Shown here: positions 44,821-54,290 of the stretch, piece by piece
Layout: every line of letters begins with the position of its first letter
Position numbering within the stretch: the stretch's first letter is position 1
Source of the DNA: Eubacterium sp. AF22-8LB
Lineage (GTDB): Bacteria; Bacillota_I; Bacilli_A; Erysipelotrichales; Erysipelotrichaceae
Direction of reading: 5' to 3'
Length of the DNA stretch: 64,000 bases
NCBI RefSeq assembly: GCF_003458715.1
Contig: NZ_QRVI01000012.1
Coordinates: forward strand, 1-64,000
Notes under the pieces: generated by a model
Database searches by the model: none
The model's input: the letters and a program-made list of their open reading frames with translations, nothing else
Told to the model about the DNA's origin: nothing
Position numbers and translations under genes: made by a program

Positions 44821-45652
44821 ATTTGAAGATTATTTATTGATGCGTGTTAAAGAAAATGATGATAGTAGAACAAAAGATGCGATGGCTTATTCTTTGATGA
44901 ATGGAGGTAAGCGTGTTCGTCCAATCTTATTGTTTTCAGTACTTGAAGGATATGGAATGGATGCACGTGTAGGATATCCTTGTGCTTGTGCCATTGAAAT
45001 GATTCATACATATTCGTTGATCCATGATGATTTACCTGCGATGGATAATGATGATTTACGTCGTGGCAAGCCTAGCTGTCATAAGGCTTATGATGAAGCA
45101 ACAGCTATTCTTGCAGGGGATGGTTTATTGACAAAGGCTTTTGAGGTTGTATTAGACTCTGATTGTAGTGCTGAACAAAAGGTAGCTTTAGTTAAAGCTT
45201 TGGCTTGGTATGCTGGTGTGGATGGTATGATTTATGGGCAAACTTTAGATTTGGCAGCTGAAAATGATAAAAACCCTACCTTAGCTTTATTACAAGAAAT
45301 TGATCATTATAAAACAAGCAAATTATTAACTTTACCATTAGTATGTGGTTGTATATTAGCTAATAAGTTTGATGATGTGGAAAGCTTCCGTAAAATTGGG
45401 CTTGTATTAGGCTTAGAATTCCAAATGCAGGATGACATCTTAGATGTTACACGCACAGAAGAAGAATTAGGAAAATCAACAAGTGACGAAGAAAATCATA
45501 AGGTAACAGCAATCAGTTTACTTGGATTGAAGGGCGCTCAGGATATGGTCGCAAGCTATGATGAGACGATTCGTAAGGAATTGGCAAAAGTATCTTGTGA
45601 TGTGACATCACTTACAAAGGTATTAGATACTTTATTAAAGCGTACATATTAA
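44804..45652 (+). CDS. ispA: polyprenyl (farnesyl) diphosphate synthase
   Basis: Short-chain prenyltransferase, 282 aa. The first aspartate-rich motif is in HDDLPAMDNDDLRRGKP and the second in FQMQDDILD; the GGKRVRP segment is near the N terminus. It condenses isopentenyl diphosphate with allylic diphosphates, upstream of undecaprenyl lipid and other isoprenoids. The next gene, dxs, starts that pathway. SD GGAGG. Confidence 0.92.
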   Translation: MLRNREFEDYLLMRVKENDDSRTKDAMAYSLMNGGKRVRPILLFSVLEGYGMDARVGYPCACAIEMIHTYSLIHDDLPAMDNDDLRRGKPSCHKAYDEATAILAGDGLLTKAFEVVLDSDCSAEQKVALVKALAWYAGVDGMIYGQTLDLAAENDKNPTLALLQEIDHYKTSKLLTLPLVCGCILANKFDDVESFRKIGLVLGLEFQMQDDILDVTRTEEELGKSTSDEENHKVTAISLLGLKGAQDMVASYDETIRKELAKVSCDVTSLTKVLDTLLKRTY

Positions 45653-45696
45653 TATATAGATATTTTCCACAAAAAGAGTTATATTAATACTAGCTG

Positions 45697-45724
45697 AACT
45701 AGTCTTTAGCGGACTAGTTTTTTT
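45697..45724 (+). terminator. terminator between ispA and dxs
   Basis: 8-bp stem AACTAGTC/GACTAGTT with a 7-nt loop and TTTTTTT. It ends 15 nt before dxs, which therefore needs read-through or a promoter not clearly seen. Confidence 0.85.
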
Positions 45725-45739
45725 AACGAGGGATTTAAC

Positions 45740-47602
45740 ATGAAAAAGATTAGTCAAGTGTATGATATTGAATCACCTAATCAAATCAAGGATATGTCTA
45801 TCGATGAGCTTACACAGCTATGTCAGGATATCCGTTCCTTTTTGATTGAGTCCATTTCAAAAACAGGAGGACATTTATCAAGCAATTTAGGAATAGTTGA
45901 AGTTACAGTGGCAATGCACTATGTATTTGATTCTCCTAAAGATAAAATGATTTTTGATGTAGGACATCAATGTTATACACATAAAATATTAACAGGAAGA
46001 TCTACGCAATTTGCGACCTTACGAAAAAAAGGTGGTCTTTCTGGTTATCAAAAACGTAGTGAAAGCAAATATGACTGTTGGGAAGCTGGACATTCTTCAA
46101 CTTCTTTATCAGCTGCTTTAGGTTATGCGATTGCACGCGATCTAACACATGATGATTATCAAGTAATCGCATTAATTGGGGACGGTTCTCTAACTGGTGG
46201 CATGGCTTTAGAAGCCTTAAATGACATTGGTTCGAAACAAAAGAAAATGGTCATTATTTTTAATGATAATAATATGTCGATTTCTAAAAATTACAGTGGC
46301 GTCGAAAAACGCATTACGGATATTCGTGCATCTCACTTATATATCGACTTAAAACACGATGTAAAAAATAACTTAAAGTCTAATAAATTAGGATCTAATG
46401 TATTGAATACATTGTCACATTTTCGTGATAAGATCAAAGATGAAGTGATTGATGCTCCATTGTTTAAGGAATTTAATCTAGATTACATGGGACCTGTAGA
46501 TGGGCATGATATCGCAAGTTTGATCAAAGTATTTCAAGCCGCAAAGAATCATAATGGCCCGATTGTGATACATGTTTTAACACAAAAGGGTAAAGGCTAT
46601 AAATATGCTGAACAGGATAAGGTCGGTAAATGGCATGGCGTATCCCCATTTGATATTGCGACAGGAAAATCTTTATCGATACTTCCACCTAATGAGATTT
46701 CATGGTCACAAGTGATTTCAAATACGGTTATGGATTTGGCTGAAAAGGATAAGCGTATCGTTGCGATTACTCCGGCTATGGCTCAAGGAAGTAAGCTTTT
46801 AGAATTTCAAAAACGTTTTCCAGATCGCTTCTTTGATTGTGGGATTGCTGAGCAGCATGCCGTGACCATGGCTTGTGCTATGGCACTGGGTGGATTAAAG
46901 CCATTTGTGAGTATTTATTCTTCTTTCCTTCAAAGAGCCTATGATCAAGTCAATCACGACATGGCAAGAATGAATGTGCCTGTTGTGATTGGAATCGATC
47001 GCTGTGGTCTTGTCGGAGATGATGGTGAAACGCATCAAGGCGTATTTGACATTGCGATGCTTAGAAGTATACCTAATCTTATCTTGTCTCAACCTAAAGA
47101 TTCCAATGAAGCACAGGATTTGATTTATACTGCCTTTGAATCAAAGCTTCCTTTCTGTATTCGTTATCCTCGTGGAAATACAGAATATGCAAAGAAAAAA
47201 AGTTATTCAATGATTTCTATTGGAACTTGGGAAAAATATGTTGTGGGAACACCTACGCAGATTGTGATTACGTATGGTCCAGATGTGGATCATGTGATCT
47301 ATAAAGCTCGCGAAAATCAAATGGGTTTATTGGTTGTGAATGCTCGATTCTTTAAACCAATAGATGAAGTTATGATGAAAGATTTATTAAAAATGCATCT
47401 TCCGATTACAGTTTATGAAACAGACATAAAAAAAGGTGGCTTATCAAGTGCTATCTTAGAATATATCAATACGCTCGATGAAAAGATTCATGTATTAGGT
47501 ATTGGTGATCATTTTGTATGTCATGGTTCGATTCGGGCTTTACGAATTCAAGAAGGAATCAGTACGGAATGTTTATTTGAGGAATTAGAAAAAAATGGCT
47601 AA
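45740..47602 (+). CDS. dxs: 1-deoxy-D-xylulose-5-phosphate synthase
   Basis: Thiamine-diphosphate enzyme that starts the MEP isoprenoid pathway from pyruvate and glyceraldehyde 3-phosphate, 620 aa. The GGHLSSNLGIVE segment, the ThDP motif IGDGSLTGGMALEALND and the transketolase-type DCGIAEQHAVTMACAMA are present. It overlaps tlyA by 8 bp. The dxs-tlyA-recN order is common in Firmicutes. Confidence 0.95.
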   Translation: MKKISQVYDIESPNQIKDMSIDELTQLCQDIRSFLIESISKTGGHLSSNLGIVEVTVAMHYVFDSPKDKMIFDVGHQCYTHKILTGRSTQFATLRKKGGLSGYQKRSESKYDCWEAGHSSTSLSAALGYAIARDLTHDDYQVIALIGDGSLTGGMALEALNDIGSKQKKMVIIFNDNNMSISKNYSGVEKRITDIRASHLYIDLKHDVKNNLKSNKLGSNVLNTLSHFRDKIKDEVIDAPLFKEFNLDYMGPVDGHDIASLIKVFQAAKNHNGPIVIHVLTQKGKGYKYAEQDKVGKWHGVSPFDIATGKSLSILPPNEISWSQVISNTVMDLAEKDKRIVAITPAMAQGSKLLEFQKRFPDRFFDCGIAEQHAVTMACAMALGGLKPFVSIYSSFLQRAYDQVNHDMARMNVPVVIGIDRCGLVGDDGETHQGVFDIAMLRSIPNLILSQPKDSNEAQDLIYTAFESKLPFCIRYPRGNTEYAKKKSYSMISIGTWEKYVVGTPTQIVITYGPDVDHVIYKARENQMGLLVVNARFFKPIDEVMMKDLLKMHLPITVYETDIKKGGLSSAILEYINTLDEKIHVLGIGDHFVCHGSIRALRIQEGISTECLFEELEKNG

Positions 47603-48326
47603 GGATCGTTTAGATAAATTCTTGTTGAATCAAATTTCAACGCGTGCCAAGGCACAAGATATGATTAAAGAGGGTAAGGTCAAGGTCAATGATAAAACCA
47701 TTAAAAAGTGCTCTTTTTTGGTGGATGAAAATGATGTGATCGAAGTCTTACATACTGAAGATGAATTTGTATCGCGTGGAGCTTTTAAATTAAAGGGATG
47801 TCTTGATCAGTATCATGTTAGTATAAAAGATCAGGTTGTCTTGGATATTGGTGCGAGTACTGGTGGTTTTACGGATGTTTGTCTGCGTTATGGAGCTAAA
47901 AAAGTATATGCTCTAGATGTTGGGTATTTACAGCTTGCCAAGGAACTTGAAGAAGATAGTCGTGTTGTTAAAATGGAAGGACATAACGCAAGAGAAATCA
48001 TACCGGAATGGTTTGATGAACCAATTGAATTTATGTGTATGGATGTTAGTTTTATTTCGTGCAAAACAATCCTTGAACATCTTTTAAATGTCTTATCCAT
48101 TGAGCATATTGCGATTTTAGTCAAGCCACAATTTGAGTGTGGACCACAAGCCTTGAATAAGCATGGTGTCCTTAAAAATTCAAAGCTTGCCTTACAAATT
48201 GTGGAAGATGTAAAATCCTTTCTGTTTCAGTATTATAAAGATGTACAAGCGATGCCAAGTATTCTAGAAGGAAGAAGTGGCAATCAGGAATATATGGTGT
48301 ATGCCAAGAATCTAAGAATATCTTAA
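47595..48326 (+). CDS. tlyA: TlyA family rRNA 2'-O-methyltransferase
   Basis: 243-residue protein with an N-terminal S4 domain (RLDKFLLNQISTRAKAQDMI) and an FtsJ-like methyltransferase domain (LDIGASTGGFTDVCLRYGAKKVYALDVG). Homologues methylate ribosomal RNA riboses. The SD (GAGGAA) lies within the end of dxs. Confidence 0.91.
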   Translation: MAKDRLDKFLLNQISTRAKAQDMIKEGKVKVNDKTIKKCSFLVDENDVIEVLHTEDEFVSRGAFKLKGCLDQYHVSIKDQVVLDIGASTGGFTDVCLRYGAKKVYALDVGYLQLAKELEEDSRVVKMEGHNAREIIPEWFDEPIEFMCMDVSFISCKTILEHLLNVLSIEHIAILVKPQFECGPQALNKHGVLKNSKLALQIVEDVKSFLFQYYKDVQAMPSILEGRSGNQEYMVYAKNLRIS

Positions 48327-48349
48327 TGTGAAGATATTCTTATTTTTTT
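48314..48349 (+). terminator. tlyA terminator
   Basis: 11-bp stem AAGAATATCTT/AAGATATTCTT with a 6-nt loop and seven T's. Confidence 0.92.
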
Positions 48350-48430
48350 GTGAACCTTTTAAGGTTGGTGTTTTATGATTTATTTTCACTTCAAAATCAG
48401 TTAAAATAGAATAAGACTTGAGGTGATTTT

Positions 48431-50065
48431 GTGATTGAACAATTGTCGGTAAAAGATTATGTTTTATTTGAATCTTGCGATATTGATTTTACCAACGGAA
48501 TGAGTGTCATTACGGGTGAGACGGGAGCAGGTAAATCTTTATTGATTGATGCGATTGGATATTTGAGTGGGGATCGTATTAAATCCAATGTGATTCGTAA
48601 AGGAAAGGATAAGGCTGTTTTATCCATGGTTTTAACTTCTAATGAGGAAGTAAATGCGATATTGGAAGAAAATGGTTTCGATACAGAGGATCAGGTGATT
48701 ATTTCGCGTACAATTTTAAATAATAATAAGAGTACTGTACGTATTAATCAAACTGTTACGACGCTCTCTTTTGTTCGTAAAATCGTCAATTTATTGGTAG
48801 ATATTCATTCGCAGATGGATACATATCGGTTGATGGATACAAAACTACAAATAGAACTTTTAGATAGCTATGCGAATACCAATGGATTAAAGGAACAAGT
48901 GAAACAGGCGTATAATCATTATTCGAATGTATTAAATGAGTTGGATACTTTAAAGAATGAAGAATTTTCTGATGCGGAATTAGAATTTTTAACAGCGCAG
49001 CTTGATGAAATAGAGAATGCGAATGTCAAGGAAAATGAAATGGATGAATTAGAAGAACAAATTCATGAGGCTACGCATTGGTTTAAAAACAAGGAAGATC
49101 TTTCTGAATGCTTATATGAAATGGATAAGGAAAATGGGGCTTTGGATTCTTTATACATGTTATATAAACAAGCATCAAAATCACCTGTACTGAATGCTTA
49201 TGAGGATTCTTTTAAAAACTTGTATTATTCTTTACAAAATATTGATGAGGAATTAAAAAACATTCGTGACAATCATTCGAATGACGCTTTAGATTTAGAT
49301 AGCTTGCAGTCGCGTCAATATCAAATCAAAAAGTTGTATCGTAAATATGGTGGTTCTTTTGTATCTTTGCAGGAAACAAAGCAGGGTATCATGGATAAGA
49401 TCGACCGTATCATTCATCGTCAGGATGTCTTTGATAAATTGGAAAAGGAAAAAGTGGAAGCTTTTAAAACGTATATGGATTTAGCTGAAAAGCTTTCTAG
49501 AAAAAGAAAGAGCGTTTTTAAAGAATTAGAAAAGAATGTCATGACACATTGTAAAGATTTAATGTTGGAAAATGCACGCTTTAAAATTTCAAGTATTGAA
49601 AAGAAACCATCCAGCAATGGAATTGATGATATTGAATTTTTAGTATCCATGAATCCAGGACAGGATTTTTCAAGTCTTTCCTTATCGGCATCGGGTGGTG
49701 AATTATCTCGTTTGATGTTAGCGTTAAAGGTGGTTTTCCAAGCTACAAATGGCATTGAAACGATTATTTTTGATGAAATCGATACGGGAGTTAGTGGTAA
49801 GGTGGCCTTGGCAATGGGTGCTAAGATGAAGGCTTTATCTAAGAATTATCAAGTACTTTGTATTACCCATTTAGCGAGTGTGGCTGTACATGCCGATACG
49901 CATTATTTAGTTGAAAAGATTGTTAAAAACAATGAAACGATTACTACAGTACATGAATTAGCGCAAGATGAAAAGATTTCTGAATTAGCAATCATGACAA
50001 GTGGTCAGGCTAGTGATTCTGCAAAGGCTTCTATGCAGGATTTATGGGTGCAAATCCATGGCTAG
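48431..50065 (+). CDS. recN: DNA repair protein RecN
   Basis: SMC-like ATPase for double-strand break repair, 544 aa, starting at a GTG after GAGGTGAT. Walker A is ITGETGAGKS, a central coiled coil spans about residues 145-375, and the C-terminal ABC signature LSASGGELSRLMLALK and Walker B IIFDEIDTGVSG follow. It overlaps dinB by 8 bp. Confidence 0.95.
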   Translation: MIEQLSVKDYVLFESCDIDFTNGMSVITGETGAGKSLLIDAIGYLSGDRIKSNVIRKGKDKAVLSMVLTSNEEVNAILEENGFDTEDQVIISRTILNNNKSTVRINQTVTTLSFVRKIVNLLVDIHSQMDTYRLMDTKLQIELLDSYANTNGLKEQVKQAYNHYSNVLNELDTLKNEEFSDAELEFLTAQLDEIENANVKENEMDELEEQIHEATHWFKNKEDLSECLYEMDKENGALDSLYMLYKQASKSPVLNAYEDSFKNLYYSLQNIDEELKNIRDNHSNDALDLDSLQSRQYQIKKLYRKYGGSFVSLQETKQGIMDKIDRIIHRQDVFDKLEKEKVEAFKTYMDLAEKLSRKRKSVFKELEKNVMTHCKDLMLENARFKISSIEKKPSSNGIDDIEFLVSMNPGQDFSSLSLSASGGELSRLMLALKVVFQATNGIETIIFDEIDTGVSGKVALAMGAKMKALSKNYQVLCITHLASVAVHADTHYLVEKIVKNNETITTVHELAQDEKISELAIMTSGQASDSAKASMQDLWVQIHG

Positions 50066-51227
50066 AGTCATTTTACATATTGATTTGAATGCCTTTTTTG
50101 CGAGCTGTGAAGAAATTAAAAATCCGGATCTAAAGGAATTTCCAGTTGCGGTGGGCTCCTTGAGTAAGCGTGGTGTGATTTCGACTGCGAATTATGAAGC
50201 TCGAAAATATGGGGTTCATAGTGCGATGCCAGTTTATGAAGCGTTGCGTTTATGTCCAGATTTAGTTTTAGTACAAGGCGATTATGGGTATTATCGTTCG
50301 ATGTCTGCACAGTTTTTTGCGTATTTAAAGACATATACTCATCAAATTGAACCGGCCAGTATTGATGAATGTTACATGGATGTAACGGATATCATCAAGC
50401 GTTATAAAAGGCCATTGGATCTCGTTTTTCAGATTCAAAATGGGGTTTATGAAAAATGTCATTTAAATTGTTCGATTGGTGTAGCACCCAATCGTTTTCT
50501 TGCGAAAATGGCAAGTGATATGCGCAAGCCTAAAGGAATAACGGTTTTAAGAAAGTCGGAGTTAAGCACCAAGCTTTGGCCTTTGAAAATCGATGAAATG
50601 CATGGAATCGGTAAAAAGAGTGTGCCTATCTTAAATCAAATTGGTATTTATACGATTGGTGATTTTGCGAATATAAAAAATGAACAGAAAATCATGCAGA
50701 AGCTCGGTAAATCAAGCTACAGTCTGATTCAAAAAGCGCGTGGCAATTCGAGTGCCATGCTTTGTTATTCGACGACACAAAAGAGTGTGTCCATTTCGCG
50801 TACCTATTCAAATGACTTATATTCTATTGATGAGGTAAGTAGTAATTTAGAAAATATCGTGAGGGAATTGACGCATAAGATGCAGCGTGAGAATCAAAAA
50901 GGCAAGCTTGTTACGCTTACATTGCGTGATACCACCTTTCATAATGTGTGTCACAGTATCAATCTAAGTGGCTATACGAATACGTATCCCATGATTTTTG
51001 GCGCGTGTAAATCTTTATTAGAAGAGTATTTTGAGCCCATTGGATATCGTTATATTGGTGTGCATATTGGTTCTTTAAAGGATGCAAGAAAAATAGTGGA
51101 GCAGATGGATCTGTTTGCGATTCCTGTGGAGAATACGGATTCGATTTTAAACCAGCTAAATGAAAAAATGGATTGTAAGTGTTTTATGAAGGCAAGTGAT
51201 TTATTGAAGAAGGAGGATGTGGATTGA
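50058..51227 (+). CDS. dinB: DNA polymerase IV (Y family)
   Basis: Translesion polymerase, 389 aa with the start at the ATG at 50058 (ARVILHIDLNAFFASCEE, the conserved N terminus); an in-frame ATG at 50001 lies within recN. Catalytic Asp/Glu are in HIDLNAFF and ASIDECYMDVT; LAKMASDMRKPKG and the GIGKK helix-hairpin-helix are also present. Coupled to recN, consistent with damage response; no LexA box was sought upstream of recN. Confidence 0.93.
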   Translation: MARVILHIDLNAFFASCEEIKNPDLKEFPVAVGSLSKRGVISTANYEARKYGVHSAMPVYEALRLCPDLVLVQGDYGYYRSMSAQFFAYLKTYTHQIEPASIDECYMDVTDIIKRYKRPLDLVFQIQNGVYEKCHLNCSIGVAPNRFLAKMASDMRKPKGITVLRKSELSTKLWPLKIDEMHGIGKKSVPILNQIGIYTIGDFANIKNEQKIMQKLGKSSYSLIQKARGNSSAMLCYSTTQKSVSISRTYSNDLYSIDEVSSNLENIVRELTHKMQRENQKGKLVTLTLRDTTFHNVCHSINLSGYTNTYPMIFGACKSLLEEYFEPIGYRYIGVHIGSLKDARKIVEQMDLFAIPVENTDSILNQLNEKMDCKCFMKASDLLKKEDVD

Positions 51228-51877
51228 GTTTAAAGTTAGATTATTTTATTGATGAAAATATTCAATTATATCAGGATGATGAGCATTTTCGCTTTAATAC
51301 AGATACGAAGCTACTCGCAAAATTTGTTCGTTTAAAAAAACAAGAGCGTGTTCTTGATATTGGTACAAACAATGCCGCTATTCTTGTTTACCTAGATCAT
51401 TTTAATGTGAAAGAATTAGTGGGTGTGGAGGTCTTGGAAGAGACTTCTAAATTAGCCCAAAAGAATGTGGATACGTTTATTAAGCATTCTTGTAAAATCG
51501 TGAATTTGCCGATACAAGAATATAAGGATGATTTATTTGATGTGGTTGTTTCAAATCCACCTTATTTCAAGTTGAATGCGAATCAAAAGCCTGAAACAAT
51601 GACGTATCGTCATTTAGGAAGAATGGAAGAAAACTTGACGTTAGAAGAATTGGTGCTTCATGCGAATCGATTATTAAAAAGCTATGGGCGTTTTTATTTT
51701 GTGCATCGTCCAAATCGTTTGAATGAAATTAACAAGGTTCTTTATGACAATCATTTTAGTATTCGTAATATCCAGTTTGCGTATGATCATCGTGACAACA
51801 AAGTTAAATCGGTGCTAGTAGAAGCTATTAAAGAGTCAAATTGTGATATGAATGTATTAGAGCCTATTTATATTTAA
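51224..51877 (+). CDS. tRNA1(Val) A37 N6-methyltransferase-like protein
   Basis: Class I SAM methyltransferase of the TrmN6/YfiC-YabB group, 217 aa, starting at a TTG that overlaps the dinB stop (TTGA) after AAGGAGGATG. The SAM motif is VLDIGTNNAAILVYL and the N6-adenine motif is SNPPYFK. The exact target base is inferred from family. Confidence 0.85.
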   Translation: MSLKLDYFIDENIQLYQDDEHFRFNTDTKLLAKFVRLKKQERVLDIGTNNAAILVYLDHFNVKELVGVEVLEETSKLAQKNVDTFIKHSCKIVNLPIQEYKDDLFDVVVSNPPYFKLNANQKPETMTYRHLGRMEENLTLEELVLHANRLLKSYGRFYFVHRPNRLNEINKVLYDNHFSIRNIQFAYDHRDNKVKSVLVEAIKESNCDMNVLEPIYI

Positions 51878-51881
51878 TTTG

Positions 51882-51890
51882 TGTTATAAT
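51882..51890 (+). promoter_or_regulatory. extended -10 promoter, leaderless xer transcript
   Basis: TGTTATAAT ends 6 nt before the ATG of the recombinase gene; no Shine-Dalgarno lies between them. Confidence 0.6.
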
Positions 51891-51896
51891 AATCTT

Positions 51897-52799
51897 ATGG
51901 AATTAGAAGATGCATTAGCGGATTATCGTTTATATTTGAATGTTCTGCAAAGAAAATCGAAGCGAACACAACAATCCTATATTCATGATATTGAATCGTA
52001 TATTCGTTTTTTAACAATGCGAAATATTACAAAGTGTGAGGATATATCGGTGTTGGATATTGAAGATTTTTTAGATTTCTATGCCCAGGATCATATCGCA
52101 TCAAGTATGAATCGAATGATTGCGAGTATTCATTCCTTTCATTTGCAGATAGCAAAGGCACATCCTGAGATTCATGATGTTTCTTTACTAATTCATGGGA
52201 TGAAAGCATCAAAGCATCTGCCTGTGTATTTGAGTGTGGATGAAGTAAAAAAAGTTTTTTCATCTTTTAAAGACAATGAGATAGACCAATATCATAAGAC
52301 CCTTTTGGTAGTATTGTATTCTTGTGGCTTGCGCGTCAGTGAGCTTTGTGATTTAAAGCTAAATGATGTGCATTTGCAGGAAGGCATTTTAAAGGTTAAA
52401 GGGAAAGGAGATAAGGAACGAATTGTTCCGATTTCTTCATATTGTATTTCACAGATGAAATATTATTTAGATTCCATTCGTAGTGTTTGGGATGTAAAAA
52501 ATGTTTCGTATTTTTTTGTGAATCGATTAGGCCATGTTTGTACAAGGCAATATGTGCATCAGATGATCAAACAAAAAGTATGTGAATTGAATTTAAACCC
52601 TAAAATATCTGCCCATAGCTTTCGCCATTCTTTTGCGACGCATCTTTTAGATAAGAATGCAGATTTAAGAATTGTGCAGGAATTATTAGGTCATAGTAAT
52701 ATTCAGACGACGCAGATTTATACGCATATTCAAGATCAGCGTTTGACAAGTGTTTATGATCGTTGTTTTCAAAAAATAGAAAAATCAAAGGAGGAATAG
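51897..52799 (+). CDS. xerD: tyrosine recombinase XerC/XerD
   Basis: Chromosome-dimer resolution recombinase, 300 aa. The N-terminal SAM-like domain is followed by the catalytic domain with Arg in SCGLRVSEL, Lys in KVKGKGDKER, HSFRHSFATHL and the Tyr in TTQIYTHI. The gene context is housekeeping, not phage. Its mRNA appears leaderless. XerC and XerD cannot be told apart with confidence here. Confidence 0.88.
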   Translation: MELEDALADYRLYLNVLQRKSKRTQQSYIHDIESYIRFLTMRNITKCEDISVLDIEDFLDFYAQDHIASSMNRMIASIHSFHLQIAKAHPEIHDVSLLIHGMKASKHLPVYLSVDEVKKVFSSFKDNEIDQYHKTLLVVLYSCGLRVSELCDLKLNDVHLQEGILKVKGKGDKERIVPISSYCISQMKYYLDSIRSVWDVKNVSYFFVNRLGHVCTRQYVHQMIKQKVCELNLNPKISAHSFRHSFATHLLDKNADLRIVQELLGHSNIQTTQIYTHIQDQRLTSVYDRCFQKIEKSKEE

Positions 52800-52802
52800 T
52801 AT

Positions 52803-53636
52803 ATGTCATGTGAAGGTTGTCCTTCTCAAGGAAAATGTGGTAAAAACAGTGAAACATGTGGAATTCAATCCAATCCAGATAACCACATTAAAAATATTAT
52901 CACTGTAATGTCTGGTAAGGGTGGAGTAGGTAAATCTACAGTTACGGTTATGCTTGCCAAGGCAATGGCTAAAAAAGGCTTAAAAGTAGGAATAATGGAT
53001 GCGGATATTACGGGACCTAGTATTCCTCGTTTATTGGCTTTGACGAATGAGCATGCCTATGGAAATGAAAAACAACAATTGATTCCAGTTGAATCGAAAG
53101 AGGGAATTAAAGTCATGTCTTTAAACTTCTTAGTTCAAGCGGAATCGGATCCAGTTGTCTGGCGTGGTCCTGTTATTGGTGGGGTAGTGAAACAATTCTA
53201 TACAGATGTTGTATGGGGTGATTTAGATGTATTATTGATTGATATGCCTCCAGGAACTGGGGATGTTGCCCTAACAATTATGCAGTCTATTCCTGTACAG
53301 GGAGTTGTGATGGTTTCTACACCACAGCCAATGGTAAGTATGATTGTAGAAAAGGCTTGTCACATGTGTGAAAAGATGGAAGTTAGGGTTTTAGGTATCA
53401 TCGAAAATATGGCTTACTTAGAATGTCCAAATTGTCATGAAAGAATTGAATTCTACAAGAAGGAAGATGTGGAAGCTTTATGTAATTCCACTTGCACGAA
53501 GCTATATGGTACACTTCCAATGTTGGATTTGATTCGTGATATCAATGAATATGATGCATATTCTAAAGAACAGCAGGAAAAGGTAGATGCTTATTTAAGT
53601 GATATTGCTTCTGAAGTCTTAGAAGATATTGCCTAA
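52803..53636 (+). CDS. mrp: Mrp/NBP35-type iron-sulfur carrier ATPase
   Basis: ParA-family ATPase for Fe-S cluster delivery, 277 aa. N-terminal cysteines (CEGCPSQGKC and CGIQ) precede the deviant Walker A SGKGGVGKSTV; IDMPPGTGDVALT is the Walker B/switch region. The ENMAYLECPNC motif and later Cys residues are likely cluster ligands. SD AAGGAGG. It may serve the Rnf or other Fe-S proteins (inference). Confidence 0.9.
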   Translation: MSCEGCPSQGKCGKNSETCGIQSNPDNHIKNIITVMSGKGGVGKSTVTVMLAKAMAKKGLKVGIMDADITGPSIPRLLALTNEHAYGNEKQQLIPVESKEGIKVMSLNFLVQAESDPVVWRGPVIGGVVKQFYTDVVWGDLDVLLIDMPPGTGDVALTIMQSIPVQGVVMVSTPQPMVSMIVEKACHMCEKMEVRVLGIIENMAYLECPNCHERIEFYKKEDVEALCNSTCTKLYGTLPMLDLIRDINEYDAYSKEQQEKVDAYLSDIASEVLEDIA

Positions 53637-54256
53637 TGGAATACGTATTAAGTCGAAAAACGAATTGTACAAAAATTAAGATTCGTGTAATTGAAGGAGT
53701 GGTTCAGGTGAGCGCTCCTTTCTCTGTTTCTAAAAAGGTAATTGATGAATTTGTGCATGAACAGGAAGCTTGGATCAAAGAACAGATGGATAAGAATCCT
53801 ATTCTTAAAAACAATGATATCGTTGAATTATTAGGTGAAAGCTTTCATTTGCATTTTATTGATGTGCCTCGATGCTACGTAGAAAAGGATCAATTGTATT
53901 TATTTCCAAATAAGGAATTGATTCAACGTTTTCTTAAGAAGAATGCGAAAAAGTATATCGATCTTCGATTTGAATTTTTTTGCGAGCAATTACAGATACA
54001 CAATATTTCTTTACAATATGGTTTTTATAAAAGTAAATGGGGTAGCTGTACGCCTAAGAAGCATAAAATTTGTTTCAATGTAAATCTTATATTCATGCCC
54101 CTTGAATTTATTGATGCGATTATTCTTCATGAGCTTGCTCATTTATATCATTTAAACCATTCAAAAGATTTCTATGATTTACTTTGTACTTGGTTACCAG
54201 AATATAAACAAGTTATGAAAAAATATAAGAATCGATCGATTCCTAGATTATGGTAA
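53636..54256 (+). CDS. YgjP-like (DUF45) metallopeptidase
   Basis: 206-residue zinc metallopeptidase-like protein of the YgjP/SprT-like group. KSKWGSCTPKKHKICFNVNL and the zinc motif ILHELAHLYHLNHSKDF are the family hallmarks. It overlaps the mrp stop by one base. Substrate unknown. Confidence 0.87.
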   Translation: MEYVLSRKTNCTKIKIRVIEGVVQVSAPFSVSKKVIDEFVHEQEAWIKEQMDKNPILKNNDIVELLGESFHLHFIDVPRCYVEKDQLYLFPNKELIQRFLKKNAKKYIDLRFEFFCEQLQIHNISLQYGFYKSKWGSCTPKKHKICFNVNLIFMPLEFIDAIILHELAHLYHLNHSKDFYDLLCTWLPEYKQVMKKYKNRSIPRLW

Positions 54257-54262
54257 AAGAAA

Positions 54263-54290
54263 AGAGCTCAGGTTGAGCTCTAATTTTTTT
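54263..54290. terminator. bidirectional terminator
   Basis: 8-bp stem AGAGCTCA/TGAGCTCT with a 3-nt loop. T-runs on both strands serve the metallopeptidase gene and the convergent purB. Confidence 0.9.

Noticed and set aside
51897..52799. Phage integrase and attachment site
   Set aside because: The XerC/D-like gene sits among housekeeping genes, with no tRNA target, excisionase or direct repeats nearby.
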